Source: Saccopteryx bilineata (taxonomy: Eukaryota; Chordata; Mammalia; Chiroptera; Emballonuridae). Taken from it: DNA of 64,000 bases. The stretch covers positions 52,831,613 through 52,895,612 of the forward strand of contig NC_089496.1 in NCBI RefSeq assembly GCF_036850765.1. Direction: 5' to 3'. The first letter of the stretch is position 1. Every line of letters begins with the position of its first letter. Below, piece by piece: positions 33,497 through 46,091 of the stretch. A program made the translations under genes and the position numbers. The notes under the pieces were generated by a model that was given only the letters and a program-made list of their open reading frames with translations, had not been told where the DNA came from and ran no database searches.

Positions 33497-34712
33497 AAAT
33501 AAATGTTAAGACACTCTGTGTTCGTGGATCAGAAGAGTTAACACTATGACAATGTTCCCACTATGGAAAGCCATCTACAGGTTCCATGCAATCCCTCTGA
33601 AAAATCCCAGTGGTATTTTCACAACAATAAGAGCAAACAACCCTAAAATTCCCATGAACCACAAAAGAGACTGAACGGCCACAGTGATCTTGGGAAAGAG
33701 GAACAAGAACGGGGAGGCATCCCACTTCCTGGTTTCAAACTATATTATAAAACAACAGTCATCAAAACGGTAAAACAGACACGGAAGCCAATGGGACAAA
33801 ATCCGAAGCCCAGAAATATAGCCGTGCACACGTGGTCAACTTATATTTGACAAGGGAGGCAAGAATACTAAATAAATTCTTAGAATGGCTATTATAGGAA
33901 CAAATAAACACAAGAGAGCAGTGTTGTTGAGGGTGTACAGCAGAGGGAACCCTGGTGCACTGTTGGTCCAAATGTACCTTGGAACAGTCACCATGAAAAA
34001 CGGTATGGGGGTTCCTTCAAAACTTAAAAATAGAGCTTTACCCTACAATCCAAAGGCCCCACTCTGGGCACACAGAGGAAGGAGATGACATTATATCAGA
34101 GAGATATCTGTCCCATGTTCACTGTGACATTAAAGGTTCGTAATAGCCAAGACATGGATACAACTGAAGTAGTCACCGACCGATGAATGGATAAAGGACA
34201 TGTGGTATCTATATGCAAAGGAACATTATTCTGCCCACCAAGAAAGAAATGGCCACTTTCTTTTTGTGACAACAGAAATGGACCTGGAGGACATTACGCT
34301 AAGTGAGGTAAGTCAGAAAAGGAAAGATAAATACTCTACAGGTGGAATGTAAACACATGAACTGATGCAAACAGCCTGGAATAGTGGTTCCCGGGCTGGG
34401 GGTCGGGGCGGAGAATGGTGAGGTGTTAAACAAAGGGTATTAACTCTCAGTAATAAAACCAGTACTTTCCAGGGATCTAACCTACAGCATGATGACTGCA
34501 GGGTAAACTACAGCATTGAAAACTGCTGAGAGACTAGAGCTTGAGTGTGCTCACCATGACAGTGACAGCAAGACGGGACTTTGCGAGGTGATGGATGTGG
34601 TAAGTAACCTTCTTTATGGCGAGCATTGTAGGATATGTCTGTGTACCAAACAATCACACTGTAAACTTGACACTTATGTTCCGTGTCAGTTATAACTCAG
34701 TAGAGCTGGGGG
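33497..34712 (+). repeat. L1 ORF2 C-terminus and 3' end, internally deleted
   Basis: The first part (GTTCCATGCAATCCCTCTGA, CACTTCCTGGTTTCAAACTA, ACAACAGTCATCAAAACGGT) is the L1 ORF2 region downstream of the reverse transcriptase. At about 33868 (GAGGCAAGAATACTAAATAA) it jumps to the downstream part (AACCCTGGTGCACTGTTGG, GGTATGGGGGTTCCTTCAA, TCGTAATAGCCAAGACATGG, GACATTACGCTAAGTGAGGT). Continuity is broken by stops and the deletion; it is a dead, old copy of L1MA/L1MB type. Confidence 0.9.
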
Positions 34713-34789
34713 TAGGGGGTTACCCAGACACTCTCAATTCCCTTCAGCCTTCTCCACCCCTCCTCTCTCTCACTGTGCTAGGTGTGTGG

Positions 34790-35135
34790 CCCAGCGGAAC
34801 TCCTTCTGGCCTCACAGAGCTCCAGGCTCTCCCTCCAGGTCTCTGCGCGGGCTGGACCTTCCGCCAGGAGCATGGCCATCCACACCTCCCTCGCTGGCCC
34901 AGCCAGCTTCCCCTTCCCCTGGGGACTCACTCAGACAGCAGCACTGCCAGGAGAAGCCCTTTCCCCTCCCAGACGGAGGCGGGGAGCCCTCCTCTCTGCT
35001 TGCACACTGTCCTGTCATAGTGCTGACTGCCCCGCGCTGGGACCTCTGAGCTGTCTGTCTGTCTGTCTCCCTCACTGGGTCCTCAGCCTTTCACAAACAC
35101 ATTGCTTGGTGGATGCCTGTTCCTCCAGCCCGGGC
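34790..35135 (+). repeat. Possible L2 fragment, GC-rich
   Basis: The segment CTGTCTGTCTCCCTCACTGG preceded by CTCCCTCCAGGTCTCTGC resembles L2 3' consensus in plus orientation. Three overlapping plus-strand frames of 87-134 codons run through it but show no known domain. Confidence 0.35.
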
Positions 35136-36880
35136 TGACGTAGAGCAGACACCCCGCGTGTTCTGAATGAACGAGGGTGACTCCTGCGCGCTCACGGGGT
35201 TCAGGTAAAAAACGAGCATGGCAGTAGGTATGCTTTCGATTTGTCAGAGAGAACGGGGAGCTCCTAAAATAACCCTCGCATGTATCTGCCCGTAGCTTTG
35301 TGTCTGGTAGGTCCAACCTTTGGACTAGATTTTCCCTTTCTCAGCATGCATTTTCTCAGGTGCAACTGTTCTCTCTCCCGCTCTTTGCCACTAATCTCCT
35401 GAAGTCGTTCTTTATTGCTGATGCTCCTACCTTTTTTTTTTTTTTTTTTTACCTACCTAGGCTGTTTTGTTGTTTCCTGGCTGCACCTTGCACCTCGTGC
35501 CCAGCCTCGCAAGCTCATAAACATTCACAGGAGAGTGAATGGTAAGAAAAGAGATGCAAAGGAGAGGGAAGTTATACACAACATGGCTCAACAAAGACCG
35601 AGCTGAGGACGCGACCCTGGAGTTGAAGCAGTCGCCTCTGTGGCCCCCGATGGGGAACAGCAAATTTATAGACAAACACCCACGGGGCTGACTGCTCAGC
35701 CACTACAGGACTAAAACACTACCAGGCTGACTGCCCGAACTGCCGTTTTGTGAAGTTCTTTGTTCTAGCAGATTCGAGCCACAGAAGCAGCCCACTCCCA
35801 GGAAGCCCACACAAGCAGACCCACACACACACCATCGAGAGGGCACAGAGTTGGCACCTTCCTAATCATTACCTCAAGGACCGAGAGAGTCAAATTCTTT
35901 CTTGAGAAAATCTACAAGAAAAAAGCTAATCATGCTATGAGTCTGGGGCACGGAAGTCAAGCAGTGGCTGTTTTCCATGAAGAACTCAAGAGATGGCGGA
36001 GGGTTTTCCTCCTTAATTGCCTTGTAGCGACGGGGGACCCACCCACGTTTATGCAGGGTCATCGCGCCTACGCGCAACCCTCCGCGTGCGGCGTGCCCCT
36101 CCATCTGATGGCACTCATTAGCGGAGAGACAAACATTTCTGCGAATATATTAAAAGGTTTAAGCGAAATTAGCCTTTGTTCGTAATTACAAAACACCAGT
36201 AAAATGTATTTTATTTCGTGGACTTTTCTGAACACATTAAAATTAACGAGGAGGGACCCTTCGCGCCCCCCCCCCCCAGTTGCCCGTCTTCGTAGGAGTT
36301 CAGATCACTGTCACGCATTGCCTTGTCCCTGTCAAATTCTTTTGATGTGTTTGGTGGCAGGAGATGTGTCTAGAGTTATTTTCACATCTAGAATATGGCG
36401 GGTCTTCCTTCTGAGTTCCTCTGCGTCTTCGCAGGAAGGTGTTGAAGGTTGTCCTTCTGTTCATCTGTGGGTAATTCATCCATAAAGGATGCATAGAAAA
36501 TGGCAATTGTTGGGTAAAGGGGTTTGCCTGAAGCCTTGTGCTATCAGGAGCAGGGGACAGCATTTCTGGCTTATCTGACCCTAGAAAAGGCATTCCAGGA
36601 AGATCTGGGGCTTTCACACATCACTTCAGTATGCGGCTGATTCCTAATCAATCTGGGATCGACTGTCCAATTGGTAGAATGCCTAGGCTCCTTCTGGAAT
36701 AGCCCTCGGGCAAAATCGCCATGTAATTAACACGGCTCCCACAGAGCCAAGGAGCCCCAGAGGTGGTGGTGGTGGGGGGGGGGGTTAACATGGCGCTCAC
36801 GCCACAGGCTGTCCCAGTGAGCCCAAGCTGCTTTCCTGCCTGCAGACTTGGCTGAGTTGAGGGTGGCACGCAATACAGCT
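35136..36880. other. Unique sequence with CpG-rich TAAT-containing block
   Basis: T run at 35432-35451. The block 35950-36240 keeps CpGs (ACGCGCAACCCTCCGCGTGC) next to AT-rich homeodomain-like cores (AATTAC, TTAATT). C run at 36266-36278. No exon supported. Confidence 0.45.
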
Positions 36881-36892
36881 TTCTCTTTTCTC

Positions 36893-37114
36893 TCTTTTTT
36901 CTCTTTCTGTATTTTTCTGAAGTGAGAAGCGGGGAGGCAGGGAGACAGACTTCTGCATGTGCCTGACCGGGATCCACCCGGCATGCCCACCAGGGGGCAA
37001 TGCTTGGTCCCTCTGGGGCATTGCTCCACTGCAACAGGAGCCATTCTAGCACCTGAGGCTGCCCTTAGTGCCCGGGCCAACTTTGCTCCAATGGAGCCTT
37101 GGCTGCAGGAGGGG

Positions 37115-37157
<43 letters not shown>

Positions 37158-37285
37158 GGAGAGGAAGGAGAGGGGAAAGGGTGGAGAAGCAGATGGGTGC
37201 TTCTCTTGTGTGCCCTGTCTGGGAATTGAACCTGGGACGTCCAGACGCCAGCCCGACACTCTACCGCTGAGCCAGCTGGCCAGGG
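36893..37285 (-). mobile_element. Rhin-1-like SINE with expanded GA tract
   Basis: Minus orientation, head CTGGCCAGCTGGCTCAGCGG. More diverged than the other copies (GGGGCATTGCTCCACTGCAA). Its purine-rich part has grown into a GA microsatellite at about 37120-37150. Candidate target duplication CTCTTTTCTC at 36883-36892 and 37286-37295. Confidence 0.93.
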
Positions 37286-37289
37286 CTCT

Positions 37290-38455
37290 TTTCTCATTCT
37301 AAGCACTCTGCTCTGATGTCCGGTCCGAGAGTCAGCTCCTTCCTGCCGGAGTCCTGAGGCCAGCTTTCCTAAGACAGGTTATCGGTCTCTCCTCTTGACC
37401 CAACAAGGCTCCACAACTCACATTTCTGTAGTCCCACCCCCACCGGCCACGGTCAACTCGGCTGAGGGCCCCTTCCACAAACATGACAAAGGTCAGCCAC
37501 TCCTCTCATGAAACAAAAGACGCTGCTCTCACGCGTGTGAGCTCAGCATTGCTGGCTTGGACAGAGCTCCCCAAGGCCAGTTCCTACTCAACAGTCAGGA
37601 CCCCTGAGACAGGACCACGTCAGTGCTGACTCCCCGCCCCACCATGGAGTCCTTTGTCTGCACCAGGCACCCCCTGAGTGCAGAGCCCTGGGAGGGGAAC
37701 CTCTGACTCCCCGTCTCACACTGTCACAGCTCACGCTGTCACGGCTACAAGCCTCAAGCCCTGCCCCCTAGCCTAACTGCAGGGCATCGCCGCTGTCTCA
37801 CTGAGCAGACGGAAGCCCCACTTGGCATGAGAAGTTCTAGGTGCCAATCTCATGTTTTTCTTTGTCCTTTCAAACATGTGCTACCCTTAGAACAATTGCA
37901 AACATGGAATTTTTAGAAAGTAAATCAACCTCTGTGAATTCACGCATGCACATGCATACACACACACATATATGTACACATATATACATGTCCCTATACC
38001 TAGACACCAGTGCACATATCTTCCCAAGGCAAGGTAAATGTTCTAAGTAATAAGACTTAAAAACTATTCCTTATCCTCTTGGAGCAAGGTTTCATAAGAG
38101 ACTATCAAGCAGGAAAAAAAAAAGTGTATTTTTAGTTCAGTCAGTGAAGCTAGAAAGAAAACAAGAACTGTAACTGTATAAACAAATGAAATGTTGAACC
38201 TGTCAATTATTTCAAGGATTCGGTACAGATAAACTGTTCATCAGCTGCCTGGGGCTATACTGTTGCAATGGCTTTAAGCAAAGAGCACTAAATCTACCTC
38301 CTAATTGGCTGAGACACACAGAAAATTTATTCCATTACTGTTATTGGAAGACATTCCGAACCAACATCTCAACCTAATAGGATGGAACACTGTACATGGA
38401 AGGTTCTGTGCATAAGGGACAGAAATCAACCGTTAACTGTCAGGTACAGAGACAG
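37290..38455. other. Unique sequence
   Basis: An AC/AT-rich stretch lies near 37945-38000. No gene recognised. Confidence 0.45.
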
Positions 38456-38459
38456 ATTA

Positions 38460-38919
38460 CAGTCGTCCCCCCTTATCCATGGGGGATACATTCCAAGACG
38501 CCCCCCACAGTGGAGGCCTGAATCTGTGGATAGTACTGAAGCCCACGTTCTGTTCTTTCCCTACACGTAAACACCCATGATCAACTTCCATTTCTACGTT
38601 AAATAAGTAAGAGTAGCAGCAATAACTAATACTGAAATAGAACAATTACAATACCATGCTATAAGGAAAGTTATGTGAATATGGCCTCTCTGAAAATACC
38701 TTATTGTAGTGTCTGGACCGTGTGGGTACACTGGACAGAGCAGGACAGCGTGAGACTTCATCACGGCACTCCGAATGGCCCCAAACCTAAACCTGATGAA
38801 CTGTTGACTTCTGCAATTTTCTCTTTAATCTTTTTGGACCTTGGTTGACCGGGGGTAACTGAAACTGCAGCCACAAAACCATGGACAAGGAAAAACCACC
38901 ATAAATGGGGAGCTCTGAC
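38460..38919. mobile_element. Tigger-type (pogo) DNA transposon, internally deleted
   Basis: It begins CAGTCGTCCCCCCTTATCCA after TA (38458-38459), followed by GGGGGATACATTCCAAGACG and CCTGAATCTGTGGATAGTAC. Its 3' part contains TTGACCGGGGGTAACTGAAA and ends CATAAATGGGGAGC..., with TA at 38920-38921. These are Tigger-type termini; the transposase region is absent. Confidence 0.85.
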
Positions 38920-38924
38920 TAAAT

Positions 38925-40300
38925 GCTATCTTGTAACAGAAAGCCGTGAGAACAGTTTCCCTTCGACTCCATTTCCAAAGAGCTACAAACATAAAAACCA
39001 TTCCCAGACCTAACCTGGCCGCTCTCAGATGGACCTAGCGACTTGTCCACCCATAATAAGAGTTCTAGGTAAGAAAGGACAGCATAACGAAGCCGTCCAC
39101 ATACCAAAAACTTAGTCATTGGAAACGGACGTGGAACTTTTGTATCAATATCTTCAGAAATGGAATGCCTTACTTTGTGTCTCTGCTGACTGTGGCTGTT
39201 TGAGATTGTTTACCTCTGACGACATGCTGGGGGTGGGGGGTGACTGAAACACTGTGGGCTGAGCCACATAAAAGCACCCTGTCCAGTATTTTGTGGTTTG
39301 ACCAAATTTTAAACCTGGTCTGCAGTGTAGAGAAACAATTTTACACGAGAAAAGAAGAATCAGTGATTTATTTATTTATTTTTTTATACCCTCCATTACC
39401 CACAGTTTGATGATGCTCTTAGGTTGGCAATTATTTGGGATAATTTGGGAACAAACTTGCCAAATATACACATTTGCCGACCTACGTTATTTTCCATGGC
39501 TGGGGAAGCGGGGGGAGGGGTGGAGGAATCATTTTAAACTGGTTGCTCCAATGAGATCTCAGCAGTTGAAGGATTTCTTTAGCCCATTCATTTAATTTGA
39601 GCATTCTGTACACAAACTAATATTAAGGAACACTTCCGGGAAGGCGACAGAGCCAGGGAATGAACTCCGCCTCTCTCTCAACGCCGGGTGTCTTCTGTTA
39701 CATAAGCTTCATTCCATAAATACGTTTGGCAGAAATGTCATCCTGCATTATTTTTGCTACACGCTGTGATATTCTGAGGATCCGTTGCAGCGGTGGCTTG
39801 CAGACGGACTATATTAAAACTTCCACATTGACGGGTTACAAGAGAAAAAATAATCTTGATACCAAATAAACTGTCAGAGAAGATACAGTTTCGTGGTTAC
39901 CGAGACCCTCGCTTACTCTGGCGCTATTATTTTAACTTAAAAGGTGACGGAAGTTGGTCTCTCCTGACCTAAGACGTAACTCGTTTGTCAGTGATCGGTC
40001 TGCTGGTCTAAAACAGGAGACCGAACCTTTCTAACTGGTGGACAGCTGTGGACTCCTTTACACTGAATCACACCCACCTCAGCCTTCCCGGCCGTATTCA
40101 AGGCACAGGTGGGTTAGGAAGAAGACAAGAATAGATCGACTTCAACTAAGATGAACATCTGGGTTTAGAGCCACCACACAAAGGCAAAAATACAGAATTG
40201 GAAAACTATTTTGTAATACAAAAGTTTTCCAGTGGAGAGATCTAATATTTCCAGATGCTTTTGTGGGTAAAAAAGAAAAATAGATTTGATATTTGGTGGA
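38925..40300. other. Unique sequence
   Basis: No gene or repeat recognised. The part near 39700-40050 is AT-balanced and CpG-retaining. Confidence 0.45.
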
Positions 40301-40307
40301 TATATTT

Positions 40308-40507
40308 TTTTAAGACTTTGATTATTCATTTTAGAGAGGGGAGAGAGGGAGAGATAGAAAGAGAGAGATAGAGAGAGAAGGGAGAGAGGAGCAGAAAGCA
40401 TCAACCCTCCCATTATGTGCCTTGACCAGGCAAGCCCAGGGTTTCAAACCGGCGCACCTCAGCGTTCCAGATTGACACTTGATCCTCTGAGCCACCACGG
40501 ATCAGGC
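40308..40507 (-). mobile_element. VES-like tRNA-derived SINE
   Basis: Minus orientation, GTGGTGGCTCAGAGGATCAA head, GGTTTGAAACCC B box region, GCCTGGTCAAGGCACATAAT motif and a purine-rich GA tail. The flanks TGGTGGATATATTTT and TGGTGGGTATTTT form a decayed target duplication. Confidence 0.88.
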
Positions 40508-40857
40508 TGGTGGGTATTTTCACATATGTGAGTAAATATAGATCTTAAAGAAAACACTGTTTTAAGAAACATGTAGAGCAACCATAGCAATTCAGAATGT
40601 TGTCTTCAATTCAAAGAACATCTACTTAGCATCTATACTATGTATTAGAAGGAGCACTGGGCTTTAGGAGAAAGACCATCTCTTACAGACATGTATGACT
40701 CACCAGTTACTTCTGTTGTCAGCTAGTGAATAGACTTGTTCTTTTTGCTCTAGTATCACTGGTATCAGAGCTAAGCTCTTCCAATGTAAAAATAACCTAA
40801 AACCGGACCAAAGGAAACTGATTTTTCTCTCCATCCATCCTTTAGAAAGCTCTATGA

Positions 40858-40965
40858 CAGTGGTTCCCACATTTTAGTGTATAAAATAATGTACTTGAAC
40901 CTAAGATCCTTATTGAGAGGGTCAGAGTTGGGACCAAAGACACTGGAGTTTTACATCAGCCCAGG
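40858..40965 (+). repeat. Possible MER5/MER20-type hAT fragment
   Basis: CAGTGGTTCCCACATTTTAG is a typical hAT-Charlie MITE terminus; the following 80 bases fit only loosely and no right end was found. Confidence 0.4.
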
Positions 40966-43900
40966 AGAGGACACGGGGGTGCAGGACCCGCTATCTGAGA
41001 CAGGCAACCCTAAGCGTTGGAACAGCACCTGCCTGTCGCTTCCCAAGAAAGCTCAGTTATAAGACGTGTCGCGCTGCAAACAGTCCACGGTAGAGACTCT
41101 GGATGTGTGTGTGTGTGTGTGGGGGGGGGTTGTGCCTGGTTTACTGTGCCTTCCCACCCACGTGAGGTCGCCGGGCACGGAGTTGGGAAGAGATGACCGG
41201 TAGCACTCTGTTAAGTCCACCTTGTATGTAACAGTTAAAATCGAGTCAAAAAATTAGAAAGTAAGGTTTTGAGGATGCGTTACCTCCGTTTTTTTTTTTT
41301 TTTTTCTTTCATTCTAGTTGACGTGTAAGAGTAAATCATTTCATTTCAATGACTGCTGTGCTATTGCAACCACTCACAAAAATTCCTGAACGTTTTAGCG
41401 ATCGACTGCCGCCAGCAGACTAAGCCGGCTCTAGGGTGCATGGTCTTTTTTTGTATCAGTTTGAGACGCAAGTCGTGTGCGAAGTAAAAGACTCCCCTGG
41501 TCAGCCCTTTAGAGTTGTTGCTATACACAAATAAAACTGAGTCAAAATAACCCTTCTACGTCATGCCGGTAATGCATCATCTTTTCACTCAAACTTCTTC
41601 CACACCTGAAAGACACAGCAAGTTACCGCAAATGAATTCCGGTGAAGGCCAAGCGTGTTCGGTTCCCAGGGGACTGTCCCTACTAAATTTGAACACAAAT
41701 GTTTTGGTCATTGAGAAGGACATGACTTGCATTGAGGCTTGGCAGAGGGAACTATGGTCCTTTTGACTCCTGGGCATTTTTGGTCAAGTGCTAATGCCCG
41801 TCACTAATTATTCAACTCTACACACCATGTCGCAAATAACCTACCACGTGCACACTTCGGCTTTTCTAAGAATAGCCTGATGGCTTATCTAGTCTTTCCC
41901 AACTGCTGTACTTGTCAAAACAGGAGACCCGTTGAAGAGGTGTGTTCTCCCCGCTCAGGGCCCTAGGACGCCACCGAATCATCTACCCGAGATGAACTAA
42001 ATAGATGTTACTCCGCTGATCTGGAGGAGATGAGGTTTCTTTTTTTTTTTTTTTTTTTTTTCCTGGCCGGAGCCAATTCATTAGTTGCCCAGGAGAACAG
42101 CAATCATTACTCATTAGTAACTCTTCTTCACCAGAAGCATCTCCTTAGGGACCTTCCTACCCAAGAAGTGAGTGGCAGAGCCAGGTTTTGAAGTAGATTT
42201 TTCTTTTTTCTTTTTTTTTATAACCACAGGTTGGACATTAAAATAAAATACACGGAATTACCATCTTTCCACAAGCTTTGAACATAAGTGCTGTCCAGAA
42301 CCTATCCCCCAACGGTAATTAAAATCAGTGGGTCATCTTGCTTCCGCTTTCTGTGCTGCCTCTGAAGCCGGCTTTGACGCCGGGTGAGTTATTTACTGGC
42401 CTCGCGTAGGTAAGACCCTGGGTGGGGGGGGGAGAGCTCAGAGCCCCTTGCTCCTGTTCCCCCTTCATTGGCATTGGAGTGCCTTCCACAAAGCTCAGTG
42501 CTTGAGCGGCCCACCCGCATTCACATTCAGGAAGTGTAGGGTGCGGTTCGATGCCTGTAACTGCATTAGAAGCAAACTCTCTGGATTCTTTCCCTATATT
42601 GTGGATGGGAAAGGGGTAGCGTGTTTAAAACAAAAAAAAAAAACAAATTGGGAGGGTTTACTCGGGAGCTGAAAAGGGAACTGAGAATTCAGCAGAGACA
42701 AAAGAGAAGTCTGACCTAAGAAAAGCATCTTCCCAATGTCTCTGTGCCCGTGACCGCTGTCGAACGACCTCCCAGGGGAACCTGGGGGGCATTCAGAGGG
42801 AATGCTCTGACCCCTATGGATTCTACTGCACTGGGTTCCTCCTGTCACCCCTCTACCAGCTCAGGACGCTGCCCGCCCCTCCTCGTCTCTCCCGAGGCCT
42901 CTCTGCCCCTCTCCCTGGGCTGCCCACCCGCTGTACCTTCCATTTGTGCCCGCCGCGGTCTGTAATTAGTAAGGGGGCAGCTAATTCCTGAGAAAGTGTC
43001 TGCTGATTAAAAAAATCTAGAAGTCTTACCTTCAATCTCATCTGCATTGATATGAGACTTTTCTGTACCCACACTCAGCTGGGCAAAGCTCATCTACAGA
43101 GGGAGGTGCCTCGGCCCCCGCCCGGGTTCCTCTCTGCCCGGGCTCCTTTGTGTGTCTGTCTCCTCCTCCTCGAAGTCCCTGCCTCCTTCCTGAGTTTAGA
43201 AGCTGCTTGGGACCGCGGCTCCTCTTCCTGTGGGCTTATGACGTGCTGACGCAGGCTTTTCGTTTAGGAAACTGAGACGGTGCAAGTGAGAACTGTATAT
43301 AGGCACCCCTTGTTAACCTTGTCGAACGTAAGGCTAATGATTGATCCTGATTCTTCTAAGAACTCACGGATCACTGAAGAGGCGTTTAGTTATACACACT
43401 GTGTTGGACGTGAATGCAGGGCAAGCCGAAAAGTATGTACATTTCCCTCAGTAATATATTTGACCTTGTGCTGGAAGAATCATCCACTTAGTGAATTAGC
43501 AGTTGAAGAAATGTGCTTTCTTTTCTCCGATAATGTAGAACGTCTTTATTCACTATGCCGAGGAAAAATTCTCAGCATAGCGTATAAGGTGTCTCTCATT
43601 CTACATGAGTCAATTTAAGCTCTGCGCATTATTTGATTTTTCTGATCATTTTAAAATGAATTAAAAGCATTGTTTTTCCTTACTCTTGAATTCAAAGTGG
43701 CAAAAAATAAATTCCCAAATTTGAATTTGCCATTACGGTATCCTTTGTTATCAATAATATCAAATATTGATTCAATATATAATATTATTTCTAGGATAAA
43801 GATATTCTATAATTAATTCTAAGAAAACTATGCATATACTATAGTCTTAAAATGAACTAAAATATTCATTTTCCACCTTCAAATATAATTTGGTACAAGA

Positions 43901-45458
43901 TATAAATGGAACTTATCTGACACATGTTATGAATTGTCAAAAATCTTCATCCAAAATAAAACAGACCTATATAAAACACTAACAATAGCCTGTGCCCCAA
44001 ATAAAACTTTAAAGAGATAATTACAAGGGAAGTCAGCCAACTTAATTATACTTATTATAATAACAGAAAGCACGTACGAAGTTTCGTGATAATTATATAC
44101 CTAAGGTGATACGCTATGTAGACCTTCAACTTCTTTGCAAAATGAATAGGCAATAGACATCAAATTCCCTTCTCTAATAAAGAAGAATAATCACTTTGTT
44201 CAATTAATTTACAGCCTTCTCCTTTGAATGGGAAGTAGGAACAGCTTGGCTGGTTATCCCAGTGTCTTTCCAGCCTGGTTGTGGGTGGAACAGAGGAGGC
44301 CCGAGGAATGCCGTAGCCACGGTCAGCCGGTGAGCTCCTGGGATGGGGTGGGGGGTGGAGGGTGGGGGGTGGAGGGTGGAGGGTGGAGGGTGGAGGGAGG
44401 GGGTCCCAGCTCCCTTCAGCCCTGCTTCCCTAGGACTCCTTACCCCCCCCCAGCCTTTCGGTCCCTACATATACAGAAAGGAGGTTCTGAGACACCCACT
44501 GGGCTTCTAGCTCACGCCTGAACACGTATCTTCAGCCCAAGGTAGACAGGCATGATTTTAATTCTCAAGATGATCATACTTTCCAAGAAAGACCATGACT
44601 ATTTTAAATTAGAAATGAACAGTTGGCGGGGAGGGGAGCTTCGGGGGGGGGGGCACATCAAACAGGATAAGATTCTAACCTGTCCTGTGAGCCTGACAAT
44701 TTCAGGAGGCTTTACCTCAGCCTTTTCTTTTTTTTTTTTTTACCTCAGCATTTTCAACGTGACAGCTTCCTTTTCTGACAATATGTTGTTTGCTCAAAGG
44801 TGTTAATGCAGCCCAGTTGGGGAGAGGGAACAGGCGGAAAGGCACCTGTATGAACTATACAAGTCCTTTGAACACATATATATATATTTTTTTTTTCACT
44901 GTTTTGAACGCCTGTAAGGCAGTCTGAGAAAGTAGTCCCTTCAGGACCTATATCTATTTATTTATTCACACAGAGAGGCTGAGAACCAGACCTCTGGAGT
45001 GACGTCACCCGAGGCAGCGGCCATGGCTGAAGGCAGACAAGCTGTGATGAGAAAACGGGCTGGATCTTCAGGGACGGTCCGGAAGGCCGAGTGCAGTATC
45101 TCAGTGTCTAATACTGATGGCTGGTTGGAATGGGAGTGTGAAAACACTGGGCTGAATAAAACATGAAAATTGATTTCATGTCCTTTAACGTCTTAATGGG
45201 GCTAATAGAAACTTGAATGATCAGTGTGGCTCCTGTTGCCCATCAGACCGCACCCCTGCACTGACCTCCCCGCCTCTCCCTGCCCCCCCCCCTCCACCAC
45301 CCACGCCCCTCGCTTTCTCTTAGGAGCTGGGAGTCGTTGGCTCCCTCCCTCCACAAGTTCATGGCAGGCTCTCTGCCCGGGCTGTAATCTTTTCCTTCTT
45401 TTTTCTAGTTAACTCCAACTTATTCTGCATAGGGCCACATGCCCCTCAAATGGGCATA
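40966..45458. other. Unique sequence, largely AT-rich
   Basis: About 4.5 kb without recognised genes or interspersed repeats. GT run at 41106-41121, T runs at 41291-41305 and 42037-42060, G run at 42423-42431. A frame of 112 codons at 43280-43618 has no recognisable domain. A small MIR-like relic may lie near 42165-42205 (AGTGGCAGAGCCAGGTTTTG). Confidence 0.45.
44341..44403. repeat. GGGTGGA minisatellite
   Basis: Repeating GGGTGGA units over 63 bp, with G runs spaced as in G-quadruplex motifs. Confidence 0.92.
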
Positions 45459-45465
45459 TCTCCCT

Positions 45466-45496
<31 letters not shown>

Positions 45497-45519
45497 CCCC
45501 TCTCCCCCTCTCTCTCTCA
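45459..45519. repeat. (CT)n / (CCCT)n microsatellite
   Basis: CCCTCC units run into a long CT run and then a CCCCCT-interrupted run. Confidence 0.95.
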
Positions 45520-45870
45520 CACACACATACATATTTATATACATATATATACATATATATGCTTGCATGTATGCTTGTGTTAATGCTACTTTTCCTATTT
45601 TAGTATTTTATTGCCAAAATCTAATCATAGGGATAAAAATTTGCTTTTAGCAATGGAAATAGAAACTATTTCATCTATAAAAAATAGTGAAGAAAACACT
45701 ATTTTCTCTATGGCCAGAAGGAAACAGCTCAGAGAATGCTGCTTGGTTCTTGAGAAAACCTGAAGACATTTCTAAGTGGAAAGCACATAATTCTCCAACA
45801 TTTGAACCAATTTTTCCTCTCTCTTTGCTTGGGTAAAATTTGAGTAACCTCCTTTCACATTCCTTTTTAA

Positions 45871-46075
45871 AATATTTTATTTATTGATTTTTTTTTTTTT
45901 TAGAGAGAGGAGAGAGCGAGAGCGAGAGCGAGAGAGAGAGAGAGAGAGAAGGGAGGAGGAGCTGGAAGCATCAGCTCCCATATGTGCCTTGGCCAGGCAA
46001 GCCCAGGGTTTTGAACCTGCGACCTCAGTGTTTCCAGGTTGACGCTTTATCCACTGCACCACCATAGGTCAGGCC
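45871..46075 (-). mobile_element. VES-like tRNA-derived SINE
   Basis: Minus orientation; GCCTGACCTATGGTGGTGCA head, GTGGATAAAGC A box, GGTTCAAAACCC B box, GCCTGGCCAAGGCACATATG motif, GA-rich tail. The 16-bp target duplication TCACATTCCTTTTTAA is perfect (45855-45870 and 46076-46091). Confidence 0.95.
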
Positions 46076-46091
46076 TCACATTCCTTTTTAA

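Noticed and set aside
34616..35138. Overlapping plus-strand frames of 87-134 codons
   Set aside because: Three frames open at once over a GC-rich, L2-like stretch; no domain.
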